From Candidula unifasciata (lineage: Eukaryota; Mollusca; Gastropoda; Stylommatophora; Geomitridae), in the NCBI GenBank assembly GCA_905116865.2, contig CAJHNH020002072.1, forward strand, positions 10,001 to 74,000: DNA of 64,000 nt, in the 5' to 3' direction. Positions 22,940 to 33,191 of the stretch are shown here, in pieces; the stretch's first letter is position 1; each line of letters starts with the position of its first letter. Made by a program: the position numbers and the translations under genes. Below the pieces are notes generated by a model that was not told the origin of the DNA, ran no database searches, and was given only the letters and a program-made list of their open reading frames with translations.

Positions 22940-25900
22940 GGAGAGAGAGACAGAGACAGATAGAGATATAGAGATAGAGAGATAGATAGAAATGAAGACA
23001 GACAGACACTTTTGTCTGTAAGAAGTTGACCTTGTTCTCAATCTTCTCCCAAGATGTAATGGACGTTAAATACCTACTGGAGCACCTGGGCCAGCCCAAG
23101 ACTCACCTGGAAGTAGTGAAGATGATCAAAGAGGTGGACTCCACTCACAGAGAGGCCATCAACTACACAGATTTTGTCAAAATGATGCTGGGACCAAAGT
23201 CTACGGTGCTTAAGATGTGAGTCATTCCTTGCCTCCTGCTAGCCTGCTCATTAGGTCATCTTGGTTGAAGAGGACATCAGTACTGTCCATCAAGTTGACC
23301 TTGTGAGTTCTCTCACGTGTCCTACTGGACAGTCCATGAAGCTGGCCTTGTGAGTTCTCTCACGTGTCCTACTGGACAGTCCATGAAGCTGGCCTTGTGA
23401 GTTCTCTCAGGTGTCCTACTGAACAGTCCATGAAGCTGGCCTTGTGAGTTCTCTCACGTGTCCTACTGGACAGTCCATGAAGCTGGCCTTGTGAGTTCTC
23501 TCAGGTGTCCTACTGGACAGTCCATGAAGCTGGCCTTGTGAGTTCTCTCACCTGTCCTACTGGACAGTCCATGAAGCTGGCCTTGTGAGTTCTCTCACCT
23601 GTCCTACTGGACAGTCCATGAAGCTGGCCTTGTGAGTTCTCTCAGGTGTCCTACTGGACAGTCCATGAAGCTGGCCTTGTGAGTTCTCTCACCTGTCCTA
23701 CTGGACAGTCCATGAAGCTGGCCTTGTGAGTTCTCTCACCTGTCCTACTGGACAGTCCATGAAGCTGGCCTTGTGAGTTCTCTCAGGTGTCCTACTGGAC
23801 AGTCCATGAAGCTGGCCTTGTGAGTTCTCTCACCTGTCCTACTGGACAGTCCATGAAGCTGGCCTTGTGAGTTCTCTCACCTGTCCTACTGGACAGTCCA
23901 TGAAGCTGGCCTTGTGAGTTCTCTCACGTGTCCTACTGGACAGTCCATGAAGCTGGCCTTGTGAGTTCTCTCACGTGTCCTACTGGACAGTCCATGAAGC
24001 TGGCCTTGTGAGTTCTCTCACGTGTCCTACTGGACAGTCCATGAAGCTGGCCTTGTGAGTTCTCTCAGGTGTCCTACTGGACAGTCCATGAAGCTGGCCT
24101 TGTGAGTTCTCTCACCTGTCCTACTGGACAGTCCATGAAGCTGGCCTTGTGAGTTCTCTCACCTGTCCTACTGGACAGTCCATGAAGCTGGCCTTGTGAG
24201 TTCTCTCACCTGTCCTACTGGACAGTCCATGAAGCTGGCCTTGTGGGTTCTCTCAGGTGTCCTACTGGACAGTCCATGAAGCTGGCCTTGTGAGTTCTCT
24301 CACCTGTCCTACTGGACAGTCCATGAAGCTGGCCTTGTGAGTTCTCTCAGGTGTCCTACTGGACAGTCCATGAAGCTGGCCTTGTGAGTTCTCTCACCTG
24401 TCCTACTGGACAGTCCATGAAGCTGGCCTTGTGAGTTCTCTCACGTGTCCTACTGGACAGTCCATGAGGTCATTTATCTGGTGGAGTGTGGTAGTCCTGA
24501 CTATTGTTACAGAGGTGCAGAGTTTCCAGCTGTCTGTGGGTTTGTTGCAGATATCAACGTTTTATCTTTGTATGTAGTTGTCAACCTTCTGTCCTTCCAG
24601 ATGATAGCGTTAACAATTGTGCAGCAGGGAGGCATGAGAGCTACAGCCCATGGTGATGGTGACGGTGACTAGCCAAACCTGCTCACTTTAAGAAATGTCT
24701 TCCATGACAGCAGCGTGAGATTTAAGGACCTGTCGCCGTTACATGCCAGTTTGCTTCTTCTCAGATGCTCAGCTCTTATCCTATCTCCAGTCTGGTTTTT
24801 CTTTTTGTTTTCTTCTTTTTCTTCTTCGTTGACAGGCTGTAAGCTCTGGTGGAAAGTCCTGGTTGCTCATCCATTAGGACTTTGGCTGTGTGGCAGGTCC
24901 TGAGTTTAGCGTGTACATCCATGTTAATGGCTTTGTGCTAGGTCCTGAGTTTAGCGTGAACATCCATGTTAATGGCTTGTTTGTGTGCAGCTGGTTATTC
25001 CTTGATGCTCGGGCAGATGCACTCCTGCTTCGAAGGAAGTCCCCAGTTGGCTGACTCCTAGGACATGCTTGTTGGGGAGGCAGTGGGTCTATTGTTTTTT
25101 CCCCCCAATGGGGTCTTGGAGCCCACATGCGGCTCCTTTGTTTCAATTCCCTTCCTGATTTTTCCCCTCTATGCAACACGCTACCTCCATACTTGTACCA
25201 TTCATGTCCAACTTGCAAACATCTTTAAATAATAGCAGAGATCTGCCTCAACATATTCCACCCATCTATAATAAACCACAAAGGATTCCTTAGGATTCTA
25301 TCATTCTCCATTTTCCAAATGTGTCCCAGCCACCTGAGCCTTCTCAGACTGAAAAAACTTGTGATACCTGCTTTCCCCAATTTCTCAGTGCCTGGTACCA
25401 TGCCTTCTGCTGTTATTCTGTCATATCTGCTGTGACACTTGATGTGGCCAGAAAACTTCAGTTTCCGAGACAAGATGCTGTTTACTAGTTAATCCTCTTC
25501 GATGTCAAGATCTTTTTGGATGTCAAGATCTTTTTGGATGTCAAGATCTTTTAGGATGTCAAGATCTTTTTGGATGTCAAGATCTTTTCGGATGTCAAGA
25601 TCTTTTCGGATGTCAAGATCTTTTCGGATGTCAAGATCTTTTCGGATGTCAGACTTCTTTTTTTCTTGCCCCATACAAGTCTGAGAATCTTTCTATAGCG
25701 GTTCAGTTCAAAGGGCCCTATTTTCTTTCTTGATGGCTGTTTGGCTTCCATGATAAGTGTCTTAGAATAATAATGTAGAAGTTTCCCCTGCTTTCCACAT
25801 CCACATGACATAAGACTAGACCCTCAGCCTTTGGCAGTCTTATAGATTACCTGCTCAAGTGGCTGCCCTACTCTGTGATACTCCTGCTAATAGCTGAGAG

Positions 25901-27237
25901 CACCCCAGGGGTGTGTATTTATCCTGGTCGATACTTAGTCCCCATAACTGTGTTGACCAGACAACAGTGTATGTTTACCTACCTCAACAGCATGGAGGTG
26001 TAGTTGGGGTGTTCCTTTCATGGCATCTTGAGAACAGAATGGCTTTTCTCAGCTCTCTTTTAGAAGCAGACACCTGTAGTAACTATGGAAGCAGAAGGAA
26101 GCAAAGTAAACAAATCTGACAAAAGCAAGGATTGAAGAAAGTTTGAGCTACTTCAGTAGCAACAAACACATGATGTGTTACTGACCATTCCCTACAGGTC
26201 TCAAACATCACATAAAGTGTCTTCTTGCATTTACATTTCAGTCAGTGTATACTAATTAAATCTGGCAACCTCAAGGGTATTTTTATTACATTTTTAATTC
26301 CTACAACACATTAAGTAGTTAATATTATTGTGTCAGTATTAAATGAAAAAGTTATGATTTGTTTCTACAAAACCTGAATCAGTGATATCAAGGTACTTTT
26401 ATGAATATTGGGACCACAGCTTCTGGTTACAAATGTCAGTTTTAAAAAGTAGAAAGCTTGATGATGATGATGATGAGAAGGATGATTTTTTTTCTACAGG
26501 AAATTCTGGCCATTGACTATTTGGTTAGCCACGGTGCTGAACCATAGGTAGCGGTTCATAACCGGTGAACACTTACCTTCACCTCTCCACAGTTATCCTC
26601 GAAAAAAGTTCCTAACTGGCAGCCTGACAGATGTCAATGTGTTTACAGTTTCTTTTGAAACTGCCTGGCAGGCACACAAATATGTCACATCTGTCAAATG
26701 GATGTGCACCCAAAATTCAGATCAGGAAGTGAACAACCAGGACTTTGTGTCAGAGTTTACAAACTGAATAGGAAACAACAAAATAAAAAAGAAGAAGTCA
26801 AGGAGAAGCTGACGAAACAAAATACTGATTGTTGTATGGATAGGTATTGTTGTGCTGGGTGTCTCCATGTCCTCATCATCATCAAGTGCCTTACTGACTG
26901 GTGTAGGTGATCATGCCTCTCCACAATCTGCAATCTGCAACTGCGTGTATCAGTTTGTGTATCGACAGCCCTTCATATCATGCAACAAGACTGTCAAGAA
27001 TCTTCTCACACTGTCTTGCTCTGTCAATCTTTCCACAGATCTTTCCAGAGGTCACAACATGTTCCATTGTCCCTCTTCTTTCGTGTCATCAGAAATTGTT
27101 ATCTAGACAGTTCCATATGTAACTAACATTTTGTCTTCTGTTTTGCCAACAGCATTCTACAGTTTGAAGGCCTGGGAAAGCCGAAAGCCAAACCTGCAGG
27201 CCTGCCCCCCAAACGTGACCTGGCAAGCCTTCCCTAG
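19892..27237 (+). CDS. AIF1: allograft inflammatory factor 1 (AIF-1/Iba1), exons 2 to last
   Basis: Five exons, 19892-19953, 20429-20495, 21460-21501, 23054-23216 and 27153-27237 (stop TAG 27235-27237), join in frame with consistent phases. They encode about 138 residues against about 147 in human AIF-1. The protein is a small cytoplasmic EF-hand protein that bundles actin and binds calcium in macrophages and invertebrate haemocytes. Family hallmarks are GKAFG near the N terminus, EFLDDE-like FLDDEFFSD, the EF loop DRDLSGDLDVMD, LGQPKTHLE, DFVKMMLGPKS and the KRDLASLP C-terminus. The EF1 loop has D at position 12 instead of E; the second EF region (EVDSTHREAINY) is non-canonical, as in vertebrate AIF-1. 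The first coding exon with the start codon was not found. Introns 3 and 4 carry a MITE, a GAA tract and large arrays. Splice sites are all GT/AG. Confidence 0.95.
20429..20495 (+). CDS. AIF1: AIF-1 exon: FLDDE segment
   Basis: Strong polypyrimidine acceptor CCTCTCCAG, donor AAAG|GTAGAT. Encodes GFLDDEFFSDVEDLDFKLRE then YK and ends in phase 1. It corresponds to the linker before EF-hand 1. Confidence 0.92.
20545..20950 (-). mobile_element. probable tRNA-derived SINE in an AIF-1 intron
   Basis: On the minus strand from about 20950 the sequence reads like a tRNA head: GTGTGGTCTTGAGGTATG, CCGCCTCGTGTGCTAGAGG and CTGGGTTCAGAACCC, an imperfect B box. It continues with a long non-tRNA body. It differs from the SINE at 8396. 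No second copy or duplication was found, so the ends are uncertain. Confidence 0.5.
21011..21362. repeat. GAA-rich purine tract
   Basis: About 350 bases almost purely purine on the plus strand, with uninterrupted (AAG)n from about 21112 to 21185. It lies in the intron before the EF-loop exon of AIF-1. Confidence 0.97.
21460..21501 (+). CDS. AIF1: AIF-1 exon: EF-hand 1 loop
   Basis: A 42-base exon with acceptor TTATTTCAG and donor TTAG|GTAGGT. Encodes KFIECDRDLSGDL with split Asp codons at both ends, giving the calcium loop D-x-D-x-S-G-D-L-D. Confidence 0.92.
22314..22477 (+). mobile_element. 164-bp hAT MITE with perfect duplication
   Basis: The left end is CAGGGCTATTTAACTAAG and the right end GTCAGTCGAAAGCCCTG, imperfect inverted repeats. 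It is flanked by a perfect 8-base duplication ACCTATGG (22306-22313 and 22478-22485) with central TA. The ends resemble those of the MITE at 41533-41712. It lies in the third identified AIF-1 intron. Confidence 0.85.
22458..22762 (+). repeat. 76-bp tandem repeat built on the MITE 3' junction
   Basis: Four units of about 76 bases. Each starts with the last 18 or so bases of the MITE (GTCAGTCGAAAGCCCTG), then the duplication, then flank (ATGCCCTGTGTGCTATGATA, TTCTTAAATCATCAAAT). Confidence 0.9.
22873..22935. repeat. (AT)n microsatellite
   Basis: Uninterrupted (AT)n followed by GA/GATA-rich sequence, about 120 bases before an AIF-1 exon. Confidence 0.97.
23054..23216 (+). CDS. AIF1: AIF-1 exon: EF-hand 1 to EF-hand 2
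   Basis: Acceptor TTCTCCCAAG, donor AAGAT|GTGAGT, 163 bases. Encodes VMDVKYLLEHLGQPKTHLEV, then KMIKEVDSTHREAINY and TDFVKMMLGPKSTVLK. This is the best conserved part of the family. It ends in phase 2, completed by C of the last exon to give Ile. Confidence 0.94.
23290..24470 (+). repeat. 47-bp minisatellite, 25 copies, with an E-box in each unit
   Basis: The unit includes CTGGCCTTGTGAGTTCTCTC, then CANNTG, then TCCTACTGGACAGTCCATGA. The only common variable site is the central pair of CANNTG: 7 units CACGTG, 7 CAGGTG, 11 CACCTG. Units 5-13 follow a three-unit order (CAGGTG, CACCTG, CACCTG), a 141-base higher-order repeat. It lies just after the donor of the AIF-1 exon at 23054-23216. Confidence 0.96.
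24808..25135 (+). repeat. dispersed repeat family D1, longest single copy
   Basis: Shares GGAAAGTCCTGGTTGCTCAT, GGCAGATGCACTCCTGCTTC and GGGGAGGCAGTGGGTCTATT with the D1 copies at 9.9-10.3, 27.7 and 61.7-62.8 kb. An internal 56-base part (GGTCCTGAGTTTAGCGTG...) is tandemly duplicated. Confidence 0.7.
25201..25811 (-). mobile_element. RTE-like LINE fragment, minus strand
   Basis: On the minus strand, KTLIMEAKQPSRKKIGPFEL and RYRKILRLVW precede the 18-bp array. KLKFSGHIKCHSRYDRITAE and LRRLRWLGHIWKMENDRIL follow it. These are degraded C-terminal motifs of RTE-like ORFs, perhaps from two copies joined. The array sits inside this fragment. Confidence 0.6.
25501..25648. repeat. 18-bp minisatellite, about 8 copies
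   Basis: Unit GATGTCAAGATCTTTTYG, with T to C variation at one site, embedded in the LINE fragment. Confidence 0.96.
27153..27237 (+). CDS. AIF1: AIF-1 last exon
   Basis: Acceptor TTTTGCCAACAG. Encodes ILQFEGLGKPKAKPAGLPPK then RDLASLP and a TAG stop. The proline/lysine-rich tail ending in a short SLP matches the family C-terminus. Confidence 0.92.
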
Positions 27238-27248
27238 CTGTAAACGAC

Positions 27249-27254
27249 ATTAAA
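27249..27254 (+). terminator. possible AIF-1 polyadenylation signal (ATTAAA)
   Basis: ATTAAA 12 bases after the stop, followed by a T-rich stretch. It is unusually close to the stop, and other sites further downstream are possible. Confidence 0.3.
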
Positions 27255-27679
27255 CCCATATTGTTTATTTTGCTTCAACTTGTGAATGTGGCAGTGAAAT
27301 TATCAACTACATGATTGGTTCTTAGACTTGATGATCCACCGCCTGCTTGGAGTAGACTGAGGTTTGGGAAGGGGTGTGTCAGATATGTAGATGATTCAAA
27401 ACAGAGAAGATGTGTTGGAGTTGTTGACATGTTTTTAAAGATAGACTTGAGGAAATGTTGTTGAAATGTGTTATAGATGAAATGCCTAGAAAGAGATGAG
27501 TGTGTGTATGTGTTTATATGTGAAGAATTCATGAGGGTGTGGCTAATGCATTAGATGGAGGTGAGGAGGCGGTGAAGCTTAATTCTTTCTGTCTGGGCAG
27601 TTGTTACAGTAACTTTTTCTGTTCAAAGACATTCTCACTGAAAGTTTTCAAATGTTTAGCTCTGAAGAAGTTACACTTC

Positions 27680-27790
27680 TTCTTCTTATTAGTGTTCACC
27701 AGCTGTAAACTCTAGCAGAAATTTCTGGTTGTTCATCCACTTCTGAACTTTGGTCTTGTTCCAGAACTGGAGTTTTGCATGCACATCTGC
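27680..27790 (+). repeat. dispersed repeat family D1, 5' module
   Basis: CTTCTTCTTATTAGTGTTCA, AATTTCTGGTTGTTCATCCA and CTTGTTCCAGAACTGGAGTT match the D1 5' module. The 44-bp array begins at its end. Confidence 0.65.
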
Positions 27791-28010
27791 TTCACACATC
27801 TGGCTTTAAAAGGAAACATCTCTTTATCATCTGCTTCACACATCTGGCTTTAAAAGGAAACATCACTTTATCATCTGCTTCACACATCTGGCTTTAAAAG
27901 GAAACATCACTTTATCATCTGCTTCACACATCTGGCTTTAAAAGGAAACATCACTTTATCATCTGCTTCACACATCTGGCTTTAAAAGGAAACATCACTT
28001 TATCATTTGC
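27785..28010 (+). repeat. 44-bp tandem repeat, 5 copies
   Basis: The unit includes CATCTGCTTCACACATCTGG and CTTTAAAAGGAAACATCACT; copies are nearly identical. Confidence 0.96.
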
Positions 28011-28256
28011 CTTTGATAACATGCTTGTTAGTGGCACAGTTTGTCTCATCCCTTCCCCCAAGCCCTGGAGTCTGTGTTCTCTGTCTAAATCTGTTTGAGT
28101 TTATTATCTAGTCACGTTGTTGTCAGAATCATTCTGTGTCTTCTGAATGTTGGCTGTGTTTAGTTCATCACTTTACAAAGTCAACAATTCTCTATACCAA
28201 TGTTATTATAATGCCCAGTGCTGAAACTTCATATTCTATAAAATAGACCCACTATA

Positions 28257-29396
28257 ATGTCGCTCCCATCGCCATCTCCCTTCGCTCCCATGGCCATCTC
28301 CCTTCGCTCCCATGGCCATCTCCCTTCGCTCCCATGGCCATCTCCCTTCGCTCCCATGGCCATCTCCCTTTGCTGCCATGGCCATCTCCCTTTGCTCCCA
28401 TGGCCATCTCCCTTTGCTCCCATGGCCATCTCCCTTTGCTGCCATTGCCATCTCCCTTCACTCCCATGGCCATCTCCCTTTGCTGCCATGGCCATCTCCC
28501 TTCGCTCCCATGGCCATCTCCCTTTGCTGCCATGGCCATCTCCCTTCGCTCCCATCGCCATCTCCCTTCACTCCTATCACCATCTCCCTTCACTCCCATG
28601 GCCTTCGCTTCCATGGCCATCTCCCTTCGCTCCCATGGCCATCTCCCTTCGCTCCCATGGCCATCTCCCTTCGCTCCCATGGCCATCTCCCTTCGCTCCC
28701 ATGGCCATCTCCCTTCGCTCCCATGGCCATCTCCCTTCGCTCCCATGGCCATCTCCCTTTGCTGCCATGGCCATCTCCCTTCGCTCCCATGGCCATCTCC
28801 CTTTGCTGCCATGGCCATGTCCCTTCGCTCCCATGGCCATCTCCCTTCGCTCCCATGGCCATCTCCCTTTGCTCCCATGGCCATCTCCCTTCGCTCCCAT
28901 GGCCATCTCCCTTCGCTCCCATGGCCATCTCCCTTCGCTCCCATGGCCATCTCCCTTCGCTCCCATGGCCATCTCCCTTCGCTCCCATGGCCATCTCCCT
29001 TTGCTGCCATGGCCATCTCCCTTCGCTCCCATGGCCATCTCCCTTTGCTGCCATGGCCATCTCCCTTCGCTCCCATGGCTATCTCCCTTTGCTGCCATGG
29101 CCATCTCCCTTCGCTCCCATGGCCATCTCCCTTCACTCCCATGGCCATCTCCCTTCGCTCCCATGGCCATCTCCCTTCGCTCCCATGGCCATCTCCCTTC
29201 GCTCCCATTGCCATCTCCCTTTGCTCCCATGGCCATCTCCCTTCGCTCCCATGGCCATCTCCCTTCGCTCCCATGGCCATCTCCCTTCGCTCCCATGGCC
29301 ATCTCCCTTCGCTCCCATGGCCATCTCCCTTCGCTCCCATGGCCATCTCCCTTCGCTCCCATGGCCATCTCCCTTCGCTCCCATGGCCATCTCCCT
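28257..29396 (+). repeat. 22-bp minisatellite, about 52 copies
   Basis: Unit GGCCATCTCCCTTCGCTCCC plus AT, with TTGCTGCC, TTGCTCCC and TCACTCCC variants. The unit length is not a multiple of 3 and lacks stops, so several frames on both strands stay open for 250-419 codons. None is taken as a gene. It lies about 1 kb after the AIF-1 stop. Confidence 0.97.
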
Positions 29397-29651
29397 GATA
29401 GGAACTCAGTTCTTGCCAGCTCTCCTGCCTCATGTCCTCTCCAGCCCCAGGTGTCTCTTTGTCATGTGCCCATCTTTGTACTGCCACAATTTTTGACAAT
29501 CCAACAAAGTGTTTGACATGGTCACCAGTTCTGAGACAAGATGCTGTTTATTTGTTTAGTATTTGTCAGGAACCTGTTTCATGAATAAGACACAAACAAC
29601 ACTTTTCTCCAGAACAACTTATTGTGGATTAATTTCTCATTGATACCACAG

Positions 29652-29775
29652 GTTGCCATTGCAAGTGCTAAAGTGAAGGATTCTGGTCCAAAATGGTGTA
29701 TTTATAATAGATTCATAAAGCCCTCCTCAGAACACAGACACTGGTATGCTCAGTTTGGCGTGGCTTGCTGGACAG
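29652..29775 (+). CDS. candidate exon of an unidentified gene
   Basis: A 124-base open segment between an acceptor-like ATTGATACCACAG and a good donor GGACAG|GTGAGG. Read in phase 0 it gives VAIASAKVKDSGPKWCIYNR, then FIKPSSEHRHWYAQFGVACW and T, with one extra base. I recognise no family. Its end phase matches the start phase of the candidate exon at 33102, which weakly supports a shared gene. Confidence 0.25.
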
Positions 29776-30257
29776 GTGAGGAACAAACCAGAGATCGTCT
29801 GCCTGGGAAATGCATATGTATGGTGCAATGAATAGGCTGATAGTTTGGCTTCTGCTGCTTCTGTAGGTTGTGAGCTGCTTTGTGATAAGGCTGATATGGC
29901 TAAGTTGCACTGATATTATGTGGATAATAATGCAGCAGAACAGGGAGAATAACTATATTTTGTGAGACTGATACAGTGAAGAGGTAGCAGAGGGTGTGGA
30001 CAACCTTCAGCATGCATAAGAAAAGACAGGAATTCTTTATATTAGGTTGCTATGGGCACTGTAAGGATGGAATCTCTTCATTGGCTGCTGCAGTAGGGGA
30101 CACAGCAGATGTGGACAGGATGTCCCGAGGGGAGTGATGCCAGTTCTTTATCATTAATTTTATGGGAGGAAAATACGAACATGTTCATGAAAACTAGAAA
30201 TCTGTAAATAAGAACAATGAATTTCTGGAAGGGACAATTGAATGTAGAATATGAATA

Positions 30258-30955
30258 TGTAGTGACCAAAAAAAAAAAAAAAAATACACACAGAGAGCTT
30301 CATACAGTCTGTTATTCAAACCTGTAGCGTCCAAATGAGTTCATAAGAACACCAATTTAATTATTGTAGATATTTTTGATTTAAATACACACAAATGATT
30401 GTTGTGGATGTTTCTGATTTAACTACACACAAGTGATTGTAGAATGATTGTAGTTAATGCTTCTGATTTAATTACACATGGGTGATTGTAGAATGATTGT
30501 TGTGGATGTTTCTGATTTAACCACACACAAGTGATTGTAGAATGATTGTTGTGGATGTTTCTGATGTAACTAGACACAAGTGATTGTAGAATGATTGTTG
30601 TCGATGTTTCTGATTTAACTAAACATGGGTGATTCTAGAATGATTGTTGTGGATGTTTCTGATTTAATTACACACAAGTGATTATAGAATGATTGTAGTT
30701 AATGCTTCTGATTTAACCACACACAAGTGATTTTAGAATGATTGTTGTGGATGTTTCTGATCTAACTACACACAAATGATTATAGAATGATTGTAGTTAA
30801 TGCTTCTGATTTAACTACACACAAGTGATTTTAGAATGATTGTTATGGATGTTTCTGATCTAACTACACACAAATGATTATAGAATGATTGTAGTTAATG
30901 CTTCTGATTTAACCACACACAAGTGATTGTAGAATGATTGTTGTGGATGTTTCTG
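30258..30955 (+). repeat. 49-bp degenerate minisatellite, about 12 copies, after a poly-A run
   Basis: Units share GATTGTTGTGGATGTTTCTG, ATTTAACTACACACAAGTGA and TTGTAGAAT. Two unit types alternate (GATTGTTGTGGATG and GATTGTAGTTAATG). An A-run of about 17 lies at 30269. Confidence 0.92.
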
Positions 30956-31849
30956 GTGGAGACTGAGAACCTTGAAGGTGTTTAGAGTGCATTGGTGTTT
31001 CACTTTCTATGCATGCAGATATTGTATTTTGTTCCTTTTTATCAGAAGTATTCCATGAAAGTTGATGATTCAATAAATGATGCCAGTTTGACAATCCTTT
31101 TCATTATAGTGTTGTTTTGATTTGGCCTCCACTGTTCTGGAGAATATCAACGCCATGCTTCTGGTTGGCACAATATGGTATGTCAGATTTGCCGGTCAGC
31201 TATCTCTTTTAGCCAGGTCTATCATCCATTAGCCATATTCATGGCATTGTGTTGCTGGGGTGTTTGAGGATTACCTACCTCCCCGTGCAGCAGCCAGAAG
31301 TGCCCTGTACCAGTTGTAAAGGAAATATGGGTTGTGTTTCTGCCTTCCCCTTTAACACGTAGCTAAGGTGGGGCTCACAGTGTGCTCATTCCCCACCACC
31401 AGATTGCCTGCTGGTTTTGCTGAGCTCTTCATGGCTCTAAGCATGGCCTAAGCATGAGTAGTTGGGGCAACTGGATCGTTACGTCCTGAGTCCCTGTGCC
31501 TTCACGATAGTTTCCGGTCTTTAGAAAAAAGGGGGGGGGGGGGTGGTTGCATACTTGTTTCTACTCCTAAGACTGTTCAGCACATCTCTGGCTCATTCCC
31601 TCCCACAGGGGGCAGTACGGTGTGGTGCACCGGGTTTATTAACGAGGTTTGCTACTCTAGAATCATTGTGTTTTGCCTGGGGATTTGCACCCCTAGTTAC
31701 CAGGACTACCTCGGGGAGGCTGTGACTCTTCGCCATGCACAATGGTCTTGGGGTAAGAGAGGTTATGCTAGGTCAAGAGACTGACACCACAATGGAAGCT
31801 TCTTTCATGAACAGAAATTCACTAGACCTCGTGTGAAGCAAAGGGGGAA
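30956..31849. other. no recognisable gene
   Basis: About 0.9 kb of single-copy-looking DNA with a G-run near 31529-31543. Short frames only. Confidence 0.4.
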
Positions 31850-32255
31850 AAACCTACTACCCACAACACCAACACTTCTTACCCCCTGCCTCTCGAGGCT
31901 CAGTCCCAGTAGACATGTGGCTAGCCCTGATCCTAATGAGAGTATTAAACATCTAACAAGAAGGGACCAGGCCACCATCTTCAGACTCAGACCAAAACAT
32001 ACTGCACTTAGTGGACACCTAAACAGAATACAACCACAACACTTCCCAGAGTGCCAGCTTTGTAACTACCCCTGCGAAACTGTTGAACACCATCTCTTTG
32101 AGTGCCCAAAGTGAGACTAGAAGAATGCTACTCCCTCCGAGACCAGACAAGTGGAACATCTTGTACGGAGGAAAAGAACAGCTTGTGAAAACATGCAAAT
32201 TCCACTACTTGGCATTGAGCCAAAGGGCGAAAGCTCATGCGCTGCTGGATCGATA
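31850..32255 (+). mobile_element. LINE ORF2 C-terminal fragment with CAA tail
   Basis: Reads LTRRDQATIFRLRPKHTALS, then CQLCNYPCETVEHHLFEC, the zinc-binding C-terminal end typical of RNase H-bearing I-superfamily ORF2 proteins. It ends in a (CAA)n tail at 32252-32270. Severely 5' truncated. Confidence 0.75.
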
Positions 32256-32269
32256 ACAACAACAACAAC

Positions 32270-32745
32270 AATCATCCATTAACCAGATTTATCATCCAAT
32301 AGCCAGGGGTATCAATGATTAGCCAGGTGTATCATCCATTAACCAGATTTATCATCCAATAGCTAGGGGTATCAATGATTAGCCAGGTGTATCATCCATT
32401 AACCAGATTTATCATCCAATAGCTAGGGGTATCAATGATTAGCCAGGTGTATCATCCATTAACCAGATTTATCATCCAATAGCTAGGGGTATCAATGATT
32501 AGCCAGGTGTATCATCCATTAACCAGATTTATCATCCATTAGCCTGGTGTATCATCCATTAGCGAGGTGTTTCATTCATTAGCCATGTATCTCGTCCATT
32601 AGTCAGGTGTATCATCCATTAGCCAGGTCTATTATCTATTAGCCAGGGGTATAATCCATTAGTCAGGTGTATCATCCTTTATCTAGGTGTATCATCTATT
32701 AGCCAGGTGTATCATCCATTAGCCATGTGTATCATCCAACGAGCC
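32270..32745 (+). repeat. 20-bp repeat with 60-bp higher order
   Basis: Basic unit near TATCATCCATTAGCCAGGTG. In 32270-32530 three variants form a 60-base unit repeated about four times. Confidence 0.92.
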
Positions 32746-32904
32746 ATTGAAATAGCACCTGCAGTTTCACAAGAGTAAGTTAGCGAAGTGTAAGCTGAAT
32801 AACAAACATACAAGCATGTTGCACCCTGGATCTGAAAGAGACAGGTTCAAATCCAGGTTTGGTCACTCCGGCTTTCCAACCGTATAGTGCATATCCTCTT
32901 TAAA

Positions 32905-33045
32905 TAATTGCGAGCCTTTTGTCATGTCATGAAGAGGTGTCAGCACGTCAACTGATACAGAGATTTGCCAGTTTCTGAGAGGCATTATCTGACACATCAA
33001 TCAGCAAGGCAGTTGATGGTGCGGAAGATGATCATAATGATGATT
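32905..33045 (+). mobile_element. RTE-like LINE 3' end remnant
   Basis: GAGGTGTCAGCACGTCAACT and GATACAG match the block before the tail at 17175-17210 (GGGGTGTCAGCACACGAACT). It is followed by GATGAT-rich sequence, the RTE-type tail. Confidence 0.55.
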
Positions 33046-33101
33046 CGATGATGTGTATGTCCTCTAAACTCAATTTGTCTTGTCTGTCTTCCCCGTTTGA
33101 G

Positions 33102-33191
33102 GACCACATCTTGAAGAACTGAAACTCAGAAATTTAAAGGAAGAAATCTCAAACATCCCATTTAACCACAGAATGATACGACAACCTACAG
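33102..33191 (+). CDS. candidate 90-bp internal exon of an unidentified gene
   Basis: Preceded by a pyrimidine tract and TTTGAG, followed by a consensus donor CTACAG|GTATGG. In the open phase (two bases, then codons) it encodes PHLEELKLRNLKEEISNIPF then NHRMIRQPT, highly charged and free of stops. No family is recognised. The phase is compatible with the exon-like segment at 29652-29775. If unspliced at the donor, the frame ends at TAG 33206. Confidence 0.35.

Noticed and set aside
28252..29516. Very long open frames (up to 419 codons) on both strands
   Set aside because: They follow only from the 22-bp stop-free tandem unit. They are open in several frames at once and have no start context or domain.
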